NCBI RefSeq assembly: GCF_010093535.1
Contig: NW_022985205.1
Span: 469,239 to 533,238, forward strand
DNA from: Lindgomyces ingoldianus
Lineage: Eukaryota > Ascomycota > Dothideomycetes > Pleosporales > Lindgomycetaceae
Length of the DNA: 64,000 nt
Reading direction: 5' to 3'
Shown here: positions 33,694 to 43,965 of the stretch, piece after piece
Numbering within the stretch: the first letter of the stretch is position 1
Layout: each line of letters opens with the position of its first letter
The notes under the pieces: model-generated
Told to the model about the DNA's origin: nothing
The model's input: only the letters and a program-made list of their open reading frames with translations
Databases searched by the model: none
Program-made: the position numbers and the translations under genes

Positions 33694-34500
33694 CTACTTG
33701 CCTGGCCTATCCAGCTCGGGATAATGACGGAAGACGCCGTTGCTATATGGTAGCCTCTTTGCACTCGCTAGATACTCTTTAATACCCTTCTCCTCCTTCA
33801 CACTGAGATAGAATGTTCCAAAAAGCAGTGGATACTCCTTCTCGATTGCCCCCAGCTCGTTCGGGAACGCATACTTAAGTCCATCAAGCACTTGCCAAAG
33901 TGTCGTATCTGCAAAACTCAATTTTCCACCAACGAGATGTTTCCCCTGTCCTTGCCCCTCGTTCCCTTTCAGCACTCGTTCGAAATACCCGAAAAACTTC
34001 GGGAGACGATTTTCGCGGAAGTCTTTAGACCTTTTAAGGGCCTCGGGTTTCTGGTCTTCGTAGTATTGTATGCTAGCAATGGGATGATGTGTATCGTGGG
34101 TTTCGTTATTCAAGTCCAGCGCCGTCAGCGCATGACTGAGAATCCAGTGCTTCTCAACCTCATCTTCTCCCGCGAGACCGAGCCTGTCGCCGAGGTAACA
34201 GAGTATGGTAGGAGTCTGGTATAGCACCAACGTCTTGCCGTGCTTGCCCTCGCCAGGGACTCGTAGGGCAGGAGGAGCGAATGCAGGGGGGTTACCGTCA
34301 GAATCGATGATGCAATCGTCGGCTTTGCAGGCTAGTACAGCCTTGATTCCGTCTTTAGTTTCATTAGCTACGTCTTTATAGGATACACCAGAGGCTTCGA
34401 AGGCGAGGCGGATGAACTCGCCGCGGCCGGGGATGGCGGGCCAGTAGAGGAGTTCGTATGGAGGGTGCGTGCGGGATTTTTTGGTGGAAGGCTCAGCCAT
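33694..34500 (-). CDS. Glutathione S-transferase
   Basis: One exon encodes 268 residues from the ATG at 34500; an in-frame ATG at 34533 would add 11 residues and is less likely. The N-terminal half has the thioredoxin-fold layout of GSTs: ELLYWPAIPGRGEFIRLAFE (strand, catalytic-region Tyr, helix 1), a long loop, then VLYQTPTILCYLGDRLGL at the glutathione-binding turn and start of helix 3. The C-terminal helical domain contains LVGGKLSFADTTLWQVLDGL, the usual hydrophobic-core/capping motif. The enzyme conjugates glutathione to electrophiles in the cytosol. The class is closest to fungal/sigma-like GSTs by pattern, which is not certain. Its 3' end faces the RPS7 3' end 208 bp away. Confidence 0.85.
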   Translation of the reverse strand: MAEPSTKKSRTHPPYELLYWPAIPGRGEFIRLAFEASGVSYKDVANETKDGIKAVLACKADDCIIDSDGNPPAFAPPALRVPGEGKHGKTLVLYQTPTILCYLGDRLGLAGEDEVEKHWILSHALTALDLNNETHDTHHPIASIQYYEDQKPEALKRSKDFRENRLPKFFGYFERVLKGNEGQGQGKHLVGGKLSFADTTLWQVLDGLKYAFPNELGAIEKEYPLLFGTFYLSVKEEKGIKEYLASAKRLPYSNGVFRHYPELDRPGK

Positions 34501-34533
34501 GGTGGTGTAATTGGGGAACAAATTGGGCTTCAA

Positions 34534-35630
34534 GGGGAGGTACTAGAGTAGAACAGTCAGTTGTCATTGTCGAGGAAATGGAGAAGAGAATGGAGGCTCA
34601 CGAAGCAGGGCCTAAGTCTGTAAACAATTCGTCGTAATGAGAAATGTGAAAAGGCCAGCTTGGCGTCTGAACATGCACTGAACCTAATTTAAAGATGGGT
34701 GAAGATCAATTAAAGCAGGGAGATCAAATCAGGTCAGCCCCCGCCTTTAAACTAAGATGCACGCCCCTTGGGCTCGGCCTCCTCACAAGAATGGTGGGGA
34801 GGTTGCCTGCCCGGAGTTTAGGGATTCTTAAACGCCGGGCTCTCTGAGGTTCAAGGGTAGCGCAACTTCAGTGCATTTCGAGGACTGTACACAACGATTA
34901 AAATGGTGAAAAGCAATTCGAGAAGATGTTTGCCAATAGCACAGAGTCCTTGAGTGTGTAGGGATCGTTTTAAACGATTCGTTGTGGCGCAGACTTTCAC
35001 TAAGCGATATGCGCATGAATGGTTAACTGCAACCACACAGACATGCATGCACGTCTTCGTTGGCAGGGAAAGAAGGCTGTTGAACAATGACCTCTCTCAG
35101 ACGTCCACCTTGCTCATGCTTACTTACTCCATTTTATAGAAAGGTAGGAAGATCAAGGAAATGTGTTGTTCTTATGGCTTCTCCTATTTCCAACATAGTT
35201 CTGTTTAGTAAATATCTACCAACATGTATTGCTATAATCTATCAGTTCCCACAATAATTTTTTTTTCTGTAACTACATAGCTGATAGCATTAATCCTACA
35301 AAATATATATTAATGCATGTTCTGCCGAGCTTACGTGTTCAAGGACTAAAAATCGTAATATCTAGCGTAAATACTCCTTTCTAACTCTAGACTGGTATTC
35401 GATTGTTAATAAATAAGCTTGAGGAATAGAAGAATATATGTACTCTTTTATTTATGTATTTCCACGGAGTTTGCACGTCCAATTTGGTAGGTCTAGTGCA
35501 TACTAAAATAACCATTCGTGCATTGAGCTATTAAGTAAGCACGTACTAGCAAAGTGTGTCTCAGCTGTTGCCTTACTTGTCGTTGCATCAAGCACGAATA
35601 CCACCAGAATAATACTCTGCACAAAGTATC
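34534..35630. other. Intergenic region between divergent genes
   Basis: About 1.1 kb lies between the GST and CCCH zinc-finger genes, which are transcribed away from each other, so both promoters should be here. The part from about 35200 to 35470 is AT-rich with poly-T and ATATAT strings. No gene, tRNA or repeat unit was recognised. Confidence 0.55.
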
Positions 35631-37467
35631 ATGGCTAGTATTGACATTTTGAATTTGCCCGACTATACAGCCCAGATGAGGAGCTTTCAGCGATCTGATG
35701 AGGCTCGACAGAAGCTCTTTGAAGTGAGAGCTCAGCTCCTGCCCTGAGTGTCTCGGAAGCTGACCTTGGTGTAGGATGTCCTCGAAAAGTATGAGAAACT
35801 AGTAGAAGAGCATACCAATTTAAAACACGACTATTCGAGTGAGCGAGACGTTCGTCGCAATTACCAGGGCGAGGTCAATCGCATGCATAAGGAGCTTGTC
35901 GAGATCCAAAATTCTGTTGTAAGTTTTCTCGGCGCTTGCTCTTGAAAGCACTCACCCATGCTACATAGGACAGCAATTCATTTGTTTTGACTCTTATTGA
36001 TGGCGATGGTGTCATTGTAAGTCGAGGGCTCTTCCTAATTTTTTAAGTCACATGCCTGACAGCTGGACAGTTCCAAGACATGTTGCTGTTGGCGGGCGCC
36101 AATGGGGGCTCTGAGGCGGCCTCCAAGCTCCAGAATGCCATCCGAGAACACATTGTTCAAATCTATCCGAATTCTGGCACCTGGCCAATTATGGTTCATG
36201 TATACCTCAGCCTGGATAAGCTATCTCAGACCCTCGCACGAGTTGGGCTTCTCAAGTACCCCCAGGAGATGCGAGCTTTCGCTCAAAACTTCAGCGTCAA
36301 TCAGCCGTTATTTAGTATTATTGATGTAGGTCAAGGAAAAGAGCGAGCTGACTTCATGATTAAAGGTATGTTCATCTACCAAGTCTTACCATTGTTTACT
36401 AAATCTTCTTTCTCTCAGAAATGCTTCGAACGTTCAGCGACAACCCTACGTGCAAGCACATCATCTTCGGAGGTTGCCACGATAATGGCTACCTCCTTAA
36501 CTTAGACCAATATAAGCATAACCAGGTTAAGGCGGCACGCATCACACTGCTCGAGGCTACAACCCCACAGACTGGCTTCACGGAATTACCCAATTTCAAA
36601 AGAACTCGCTTTGATTCAGTCTTCAGGTCGGAGGCCCTCCCTTCAACTAGTACTCAAGGTACTGCTCCTACCTTTTCTCCGGTGCAAACTCAGATCAAGT
36701 CTACCACCAAAAGGCCCTCGCCCATAGCTTCTCCCACTCCTGCTAGTGTGACTCCAGCTCCTGTAACCGCATCACCAAGCACTACTGCATCCTCTCTTGC
36801 TACTCAATCTTCTGGGTCAGCTCCTGCGTCCTGGGCTATTGTGGGTAAAGCTGGTGGAAGTAATGGAACCATATCAATTGCAGGTTCAAACAAAAATGCT
36901 GCGAAGAAGAAATATATATACTTCAACAAAGACGGGTACCGCCTTGATGAGGCACTCCCACCCCGAGACCGTAACGCCTCCGAGGCAATCGAAAAGCGAA
37001 TGGAGAAGGTGAGCCAGAACAGTACAAACACGTTGAATGATAAGCCAACTCATTGCAGACTGGCCGCAACTTGTGCAATCACTGGCATCTAAACAAAGGA
37101 TCATGCACCAATGGAAATTTCTGCCGATTCCAGCACGAACCAAAGCTAACTCCTGCGGAATTGGTTGCGTTGCGATATAAGACCCGTTCGTTAGCCTGCA
37201 AGCGCCGAGACTGCGATAAGTTTGACTGCTGTAAGAAACCATCTACGCAAGCAAAAATGTCTTAGCTTATGTGTGAACAGACTTGGGTCACCAATGTAGC
37301 TACGAGCGTGACAATGGCTATTGTCCTTACGAAACATGCAATCTCAGGGCTTCTCATGGCATAGATAAAGTATGTAGTGTAGAACCATCTCAAATGATTA
37401 CACTAACGGAGTCTAGACTAAACATGTGAGATACGACGAGGATTGGAATGAGGAATATTCTAAGTAA
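35631..37467 (+). CDS. CCCH-type zinc finger protein, fungal family
   Basis: Eight exons are inferred: 35631-35723, 35775-35918, 35969-36016, 36071-36365, 36419-37008, 37059-37230, 37281-37369 and 37417-37467. All have GT-AG sites and consistent phases, giving 493 residues. An N-terminal coiled coil (EKYEKLVEEHTNLKHDY) leads into a conserved domain with FVLTLIDGDGVI, LLAGANGGSEAASKLQNAI, FSIIDVGQGKERADFMIK and CKHIIFGGCHDNGYLLNLD. This follows the N-terminal domain of a fungal-specific CCCH protein family. A Ser/Thr/Pro-rich linker follows (about 240-340). The zinc finger is CNHWHLNKGSCTNGNFCRFQH (C-x8-C-x5-C-x3-H). A second Cys/His cluster, CYLGHQCSYERDNGYC ending TCNLRASH, spans the exon 6-7 junction. 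CCCH fingers generally bind RNA; the targets are unknown. Ten microexon-sized coding blocks and intact splice sites argue for a live gene. Confidence 0.85.
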
Positions 37468-38198
37468 ATATTCCCCATCCCAATACCCTTTTGTCATGCT
37501 TGTGCTCGACTATTCCGGGTCTCAACTTCGCTCTAATGTAACAGGAGTGATAATGTTCAACCTTAGATAACTTTCTTTCTGTTCGGTTTATACATGCTCT
37601 GATTCGTGGCTTGTTGCCACGGATTTGATCTCGCTCATCAGAGTGGACAGTGCTAGTCAATTTGCGAGAAATTATTTATATAGGGAGGTAGATGTCGAGT
37701 GATGGGCAGCTTCCAGGCTCCCGCATCAAGTTTACCTACTCCCACAAGGTTTTAGATGGCTTCATCCATTTTTGAGAAGACCTGTGAGAAATTTAACATT
37801 TACGTCATCACCATTGTCACGTCTACATTTCGTTTCAAATTCTTACCAAGTGAATTTCACAACCACGCGCTAATTACTACTGCTCCACGGTGTTTCTTCA
37901 CCATGTCTTTGTTCCGATACTGAGTACCACAAGATACATCTGATTATATAGGAGAGATCATTCAGATAAGTATTCAGCCAAACCCAAGAGATAAATTCAC
38001 TGAGTGCGAGCAGCCTACTATATTAGTAAGTTCCGTGGACCGACCTACCCCATCCTTTACTTCTACTCTACCGTCTGCTTTGAATTGGCATTTTTTGTCA
38101 TCGCTCATCTATCCATCAAGTTTCCTCATCTATCTAATTATTTGAGTGTCTTCGTCAGGCCTTGCCAAAGGCGACTCCATCTTGTCTCCAGGAACCAT
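37468..38198. other. Intergenic region between convergent genes
   Basis: About 0.73 kb lies between the 3' ends of the zinc-finger gene and the GH1 gene. It has pyrimidine-rich and AT-rich stretches and only short open frames without recognisable content. Nothing else is seen. Confidence 0.6.
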
Positions 38199-39774
38199 CT
38201 ACTCAGCAATGAGATGGGAAAAGAAGTCCTGTAGAAAATATGCCGAGCGCTTTGGATACCGAGTTTTCTTCGGCGAGTCGAAATCAATATAGGTAACCCC
38301 AAATCGATCTGTATACCCAGCCGCCCACTCTGTTCAAGGTTAGTTCTTCGAATGAATTTAAATTGGCGAATAAGAGACTAGACTCACCCCAGTTGTCCGT
38401 AAAAGTCCAGGCGAAATACGACTGGATATCCACGCCGTCCTCCTTCACTGCCTTTGCCAACTCCCCCACATACCCTCTGAAGAATTCAACGCGGTGTGTA
38501 TCATTCAAAATCGTATCTGATGGTTCTTTTTCCCCCTTTGCGGTCGTTCCATTCTCGGTCATATAGATGGGGATGTGGTATCGATTCCAAATCCATCGCA
38601 ACAGCTTCCTAAATCCCCAGGGCGCCGTTCGCAACCACTGCGTATCCGACTCTTCCCCCCGGGACACACCACTTTTGTTCTTGTCAAAGACTTCAATGTT
38701 CCCCTTATGGTCGTTAATGTCTGGCGGGCTATCGCGGTGCCGGACGAAGAACGAGGTGTATGTGTTCATGCCATAGAACTCCGAACTCCCTCTTACTAAA
38801 CGTTTCTCTTCTTCTGTGAAAGTTGGTAAGCGGTCACCTAGTTGAGCCCGCATGCTAGCCGGGTAGTCGCCACTGCCATACAGTGGTTCGGCAAACCAAC
38901 CGATTTCGAACTCGCGAGCGCGCTCGGCGGCCGCAACGTCTAAGAGATCCGAAATATCCCAAGGTTCGGACCAATTCCCATGCAGGGTGATGCCAATTGT
39001 GCCTTTTTGCGTAGGTTGAAACTCTTGTTTATAGAGTTTTGCTGCAAGACCATGGGTTACGAGCTCAGTGTGTGCAACGATGAACGGCTCTGTGGAGCTA
39101 TCGCCTTCAGCGTTGCGATCGCGGAACGAAGACCGACCTGGAGCATGGACGCCTGCTGCATAGCCTGCTAAAGTATAAACCCCGGGTTCGTTGTACGTGA
39201 TCCAATGTTTGATTCTATCCCCGAAGCGCGAGAAACACAGTCTCGCATAGCGCAGGAAATCCGGGGTATATCTTTCTTGGTTCAACATACCCAAGTACCT
39301 GTCTTCTAATGTTTGAGGAATATCCCAATGGAACAGGGTGACGAACGGTGTGATGCCGTTTGCGAGAAGCTCGTCGATCAGGTCACTGTAGTATTTTATA
39401 CCCTCTTCATTCACGGGATCATCGGCGCCTCCAAGTGGGATAATCCGTGACCAGGCCAGCGAAAATCGATACGCGGTAACTCCATAGCTTTTCATTAATG
39501 CTACGTCTTGTTTGTAGAAGTCATATGATCGACAGCTATCATCGTTTGTAGAGCTATCTTTGATTTTGCCGGGGATATGACAGAAGGTGTCCCAACATGA
39601 AAGACCTTTCCCGTGTGTGAATGCAGCCCCTTCGACCTGTGCGGCTGCGGTTGCGAAACCCCAGTGGAAGTCTGGTCGTAAGGATGATTTGAGATATCTT
39701 TCTTCAGGGGTGTCGAATGAGTGTGTCCACGAGGGATTTCGAGTTGGTGGATTTTGAGTTTGGGGGGAAATCAT
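38199..39774 (-). CDS. GH1 beta-glucosidase, intracellular type
   Basis: Two exons, 39774-38388 and 38329-38199, are joined over a 58-bp intron (donor GTGAGT, acceptor AACAG), giving 505 residues. The intron restores the GH1 C-terminus TDNWEWAAGYTDRFGVTYID. The N-terminal substrate pocket is seen in DFHWGFATAAAQVEGA and GLSCWDTFCHIPGKI. The acid/base glutamate is in TYNEPG and the nucleophile in YMTENGT. No signal peptide is visible, so the enzyme should act in the cytosol on beta-glucosides such as cellobiose or xyloglucan fragments after import. It is the first of three same-strand genes (with the GDSL esterase and the GH95 fucosidase), followed by a divergent sugar transporter, which suggests a shared catabolic role. 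Confidence 0.93.
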
Positions 39775-40060
39775 CTTTGTTGGCTTAAGAGTGGTGAAGA
39801 AACCTTCCAGTTTAGCCCTAATATGAAAGGATTTGTTTTCAAACTTATTAGCATAGTTGAGGTTCGAATCATATCACATGCTTCCTTTGATCTTCGGGTA
39901 ACCTTGGCGTTTACTCCATGCCTAAGTCTACGGACTAATACATGGTCTCGGTATGACATCCCCCGAACGCTGGTCCAGCTCCGACCTCACCTCCTTCTCC
40001 CCGCAAAAACGCTAGATCTAACGATCCCGAGCTCCAGACACCGCATCTTCGGTCCGTTGG

Positions 40061-41063
40061 CTACTCCCACCACCCCGGAAAGACCGGCTCTAGTACCACT
40101 TTTATCCTCTCCGGCCTCAATTCCGGCCAAGCCTCTCCCACAACCCGTTTCATCTCACGATACAGCACTCTATATCCCTCACCACTCAGATGCAGCCCAT
40201 CATACAACATCATTTTCAATCCAACATTACTCTCCAACCTCCTATCCCCAGGCAACAAGTCCACACCCTTGCCCTCATTTTCCACCCATCCAATCTCCCC
40301 CATAATTGCGCCCCAAAGATCCACAACTTCCGCCACCATTCCTCCCGCTTTCCCAATCCTTACACCCTCTTTCACCGCTTCCGCATATAATCTCGTGACA
40401 CCGGCTTTCCGCACCGGATTTCCGGGCTCACCAGAATCGTCGAATTGCCATTCGTCAACAGGTGGTGGGGTGATTAGCAAAACCTTAATATTCGCATGTG
40501 CCTGCACGAGCGGATGCATGATGAGATTCTCGAGGTTGGAGATGTAGTTTTCAACTGGGACATGTTGATCGCTTGTACCAGGGATACAGGCATCGTTTGC
40601 ACCGAAGAAGAGCGTGAGTAGTCGGATGGTGGCTTGTTCGGGAGAGGGGAGAATGATTGGGAGGATGGTTAGGGCGTTGGAAGTGTTGTAGCCGCTTGAG
40701 GGGAAGGGGAAGGGTTAGTATACGTAAGCAGCTTGGTGCTGTAGTAGATTAGGAGGAGGGGATATGGGTACCTAAAGCCGCGGTTTATAATGTCAACTCG
40801 TCGAATGTAGTCTATTGCATACACATGATTAACTTCTAGTCTTTGAGTTCGATGAGAGGAATACTACCGTGTTGAAGTGCCTGGATGCAACTGAAGTCTA
40901 ACTCGGGATTCCCATCAATCTGCGTGATAGAATCTCCGAAGAGTATGAATTGAGGATACAATAACTTGAGAGTGCGGGGATACTGAGACGATGCTTGCAG
41001 AGTTGGAGCGCATGTACCAGATTTTGGAGTCTTCTCAACACTCATATTGCTGCAGTTGGTCAT
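40061..41063 (-). CDS. SGNH/GDSL esterase, isoamyl acetate hydrolase-like
   Basis: Three exons are inferred: 41063-40868, 40811-40772 and 40694-40061. Introns are 55 and 77 bp, and the tiny 40-bp middle exon encodes the DYIRRVDIINRGFS block. The protein has about 289 residues. SGNH blocks are clear: FILFGDSIT (nucleophile Ser), NRGFSGYNT (block II Gly), FFGANDACIP (block III Asn) and DGLHLSGEGY near the C-terminus (catalytic Asp and His). The layout matches yeast Iah1. The start is uncertain: the ATG at 41045 (giving MSVEKTP) is an alternative, and the frame is open to 41183. No signal peptide is seen. Between a GH1 and a GH95 gene, a role in removing acetyl groups from imported oligosaccharides is plausible but is inference; hydrolysis of small acetate esters is the family default. 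Confidence 0.82.
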
Positions 41064-41167
41064 GTAATGTGGAAAGAGAAGAGGAGTGGTAATATTTCTT
41101 TGAACGCTTGCCCATGAACCCCTGCACATGTGGGGAAATACGAACAAGGTAGTACAACTCGTCCGCT

Positions 41168-43501
41168 TCAAGCCAAACACCAAACACTCCCGGAACCATC
41201 AGCTTCCACTCTCCTTCCCTCATTCTGACTCCCACTCCCAACCTCATGAAAACAAACCACCGCCTTCCGCTCTCCAAACACCCTCTTTGCAAAAACTGGC
41301 TCCAAAATCATACCATCCTGCCACTCAAACCCAACCTCCCAACCCCCTCTCACCCTTACACCCTTCACCTTCCCGGACCTCCACTCCGAAGGACAAGATG
41401 GTAACAGTCTGATTAACACCGCCTTTTCTCTCTTCTCTCCTCTCTTCTCCCCAATCTCGACTTCCTCATGAGACTGCACAAGACACTCTAAAATCCCCGC
41501 CGCTCCGCCAAAATTCCCATCGATCTGGAATGGCGGATGCGTGTCTAGCATATTAGGCAATGTACTATCTCTCAGCAGCGCCTCGATATTGACAGCACAT
41601 TGCTTAGGGTCCCGTAGCCTTGCCCAGAGACATACAAGCCACGCACGACTCCAGCCCGTGTGGCCGCCACCGTGTTGTGTGCGGCGAAGCAGCGTGCTGC
41701 GTGCAGCAGCAGCAAGAGTAGGTGTCGCGGTCGGGGTAATCGTGCGTCCAGGGTAGAGCGGGAATAGGTGTGAGGTGTGGCGGTGTCCGGGTTCGGATTC
41801 GATGTAGTCATTGCAGCCCCACTCTTGGATCATGGATGTGGTTGGGCTGATGAAGAGAGGTGGAAGGCGCTGCAGTGCGGATTTGGCGTCGGTAAGAAAG
41901 GCAGGCGACAGTTTGGAAGGGTTCTTTATGCGGAGTAGTTCGTCGGAGAGGAAGAGGTAGTCGGATAATACGGCCTTGATTATTTCGATGTCCACGGTTG
42001 AACCTTCGCAGAACACACCCGTCTCGTTGCCATCACCGTGGCCCGTCGCGAATCGATTTTCAGGAGACATTGAAGGGCTTGTGACCAAATATCTTCCCTC
42101 CTTATCTTCAATCAAAAAATCAAGCAAAAATCGCACACATCCCTCTAGCACAGGAAACATCCATCCCAGGAACCTCTTATTCCCCGTGTACTGATAGTGC
42201 TCTGTAATATGCGTACACAGCCACGCACCTCCAAGCGGCCACAACGACGCCGGCATCCACTGATCCTGAGTATCTGTGTCCGCCCAGATATCCGTATTAT
42301 GATGTGCACACCAGCCCCGACATGAGTACATAGTCCTCGCTGTTTTTTCGCCTCGGACGGCCATTCGCTCGAGGAGGGCGAATAGCGGCAGTTCGCATTC
42401 TGAGAGGTTGCTGGTGTGAACGGGCCAGTAGTTCATCTGCAGATTGATGTTGAGGGTGTATTTTGCGCCCCAGGGCGGTTGGAAGAATGGGTTCCAGATG
42501 CCTTGGAGGGTGGCGGGTAAGGCGCCGGAGTAGGAGCGGCTGCTTGATAGGAGAAGGTAGCGGGAGTAGGAATGGTAGAGGGAGATGAGACCAGGGTCAT
42601 GTTGGTGGGCGAGGCGTTCGTCGGTGTGTTTGTCCGATGCGGAGGGATAGAGTTGGATGCCCATCCGGTTATATAACTGACTCCAGTCTGTGATATGTCG
42701 CTCCCATAGCGATGAGCCTGAGTGGCGAAGCGCACCGTCGACGTCCTTCAGTGCAGCGTCTTCTGGGTCAGGATGCCGATATGTGGTATGAGCAGCGAGG
42801 ACAACAACAGTGTCGCTTGAAGTAACCTGTAGCGAACGTCCGACGACTTCAATCTCCCCTTCATCCTCACACTGAGCTCCTGTAACTAGACAAAGCCGAT
42901 TACTCCCTTTGCCACCTGGAGTCGCGTGCAGAATGATTCTTCCATCTCTAGCGGTAATCGAGTCTAGGAACTCGTTGGTTTCCCACTCCACATCACTCAT
43001 CCGCGTCAAACTGACCACGAAAGTGACTTTACAGTCTGCCTTAATGCGGATTGCGATGACATTATCCACAAACGTCGCTATGGCCTCTCTGCGAATCTTG
43101 TTCCCACCAACACTATACTCAACCCTCGCAACCCCAGTCCCAAGATCCAAACTCCTCTCATAGCCCTTGACGTCAATTCCATCACCCTCAAAATCAACCT
43201 TACAAATCCCCGCCGGCTCTGAATGCCTCATACTCCTCGGGGTCGCCAAAAACCTCTTCCTTACCAACTCCTCCACCTCCCCATATCTGCCCCTCCTAAC
43301 ACCCTCCCGAAACTTGGCAAGATAGCGTGAAGCATCGACAGGTGTTCGGTCCATAGGCCCGCCATACCACACACTTTCTTCATTCAGACGCAGCGTCTCG
43401 GCGCCAAGACCGCCAAAGAGCATAGCTCCCAGTCGACCATTGCCGAGGGGCAGGGCTTCGGACCAGGATTGTGCGGGAGTGGCGTAGTGGAGCATGGGCA
43501 T
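41168..43501 (-). CDS. GH95 alpha-L-fucosidase
   Basis: The single exon encodes 777 residues, the usual size for GH95. The N-terminus is typical of the family: ATPAQSWSEALPLGNGRLGA and LRLNEESVWYGGP. Later blocks include NINLQMNYWPVHTSNLSEC, the catalytic-region CAHHNTDIWADT, SPSMSPEN, IQEWGCNDY with the likely general-acid Glu, GHRHTSHLFPLYPG and PFQIDGNFGGAAGI. GH95 enzymes are inverting 1,2-alpha-L-fucosidases acting on fucosylated glycans such as plant xyloglucan; some members act on alpha-L-galactosides. There is no signal peptide, which suggests action on imported oligosaccharides. It starts 464 bp from the divergent transporter at 43966 and ends just upstream of the GDSL esterase. Confidence 0.93.
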   Translation of the reverse strand: MPMLHYATPAQSWSEALPLGNGRLGAMLFGGLGAETLRLNEESVWYGGPMDRTPVDASRYLAKFREGVRRGRYGEVEELVRKRFLATPRSMRHSEPAGICKVDFEGDGIDVKGYERSLDLGTGVARVEYSVGGNKIRREAIATFVDNVIAIRIKADCKVTFVVSLTRMSDVEWETNEFLDSITARDGRIILHATPGGKGSNRLCLVTGAQCEDEGEIEVVGRSLQVTSSDTVVVLAAHTTYRHPDPEDAALKDVDGALRHSGSSLWERHITDWSQLYNRMGIQLYPSASDKHTDERLAHQHDPGLISLYHSYSRYLLLSSSRSYSGALPATLQGIWNPFFQPPWGAKYTLNINLQMNYWPVHTSNLSECELPLFALLERMAVRGEKTARTMYSCRGWCAHHNTDIWADTDTQDQWMPASLWPLGGAWLCTHITEHYQYTGNKRFLGWMFPVLEGCVRFLLDFLIEDKEGRYLVTSPSMSPENRFATGHGDGNETGVFCEGSTVDIEIIKAVLSDYLFLSDELLRIKNPSKLSPAFLTDAKSALQRLPPLFISPTTSMIQEWGCNDYIESEPGHRHTSHLFPLYPGRTITPTATPTLAAAARSTLLRRTQHGGGHTGWSRAWLVCLWARLRDPKQCAVNIEALLRDSTLPNMLDTHPPFQIDGNFGGAAGILECLVQSHEEVEIGEKRGEKREKAVLIRLLPSCPSEWRSGKVKGVRVRGGWEVGFEWQDGMILEPVFAKRVFGERKAVVCFHEVGSGSQNEGRRVEADGSGSVWCLA

Positions 43502-43965
43502 AGAGGCGGGGAATATTTCTAGTATGGGGTTGATGTGGGTTAAAAACGGTGTTCGGTTATTCTGGTTGGCGGAAGAATTTCGAAGTACTTGAGTGGATGG
43601 TGGGATCAGATGTACCGACTACGCGGGAACCTGGAGAATGCGGTAGCGAGAAGGGAAGTAAGGTTAGCGTTCTAGTGATCTGTTCTGGAATTCGTGGGTT
43701 GAGGAGAGGAGAGGAGGGCGTTTGTACGGTCGTTAGAAGCCTGATGTTGGGTTGGGTATGGGTGGCTTCTTTATATATTCCGTGGGATGTTTTCAGGGCG
43801 GATACTTTTCGTCCTGAGAACTTTGTCTATATTTGTCGTGTAAAGCTTCGAAATTAGACTGCTGGTATCTGGCTGGGCGCTGTCGATTTCTTCATCAAGT
43901 CCCTCATATATCTTTATCGAGCCCTACACATCCCCAACGACGACGCGGCTCAACATCTACCCATC

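Noticed and set aside
39800..39869. tRNA-like B box (GGTTCGAATC at 39860-39869)
   Set aside because: No matching A box at the right spacing and no cloverleaf arms could be drawn; the match looks accidental.
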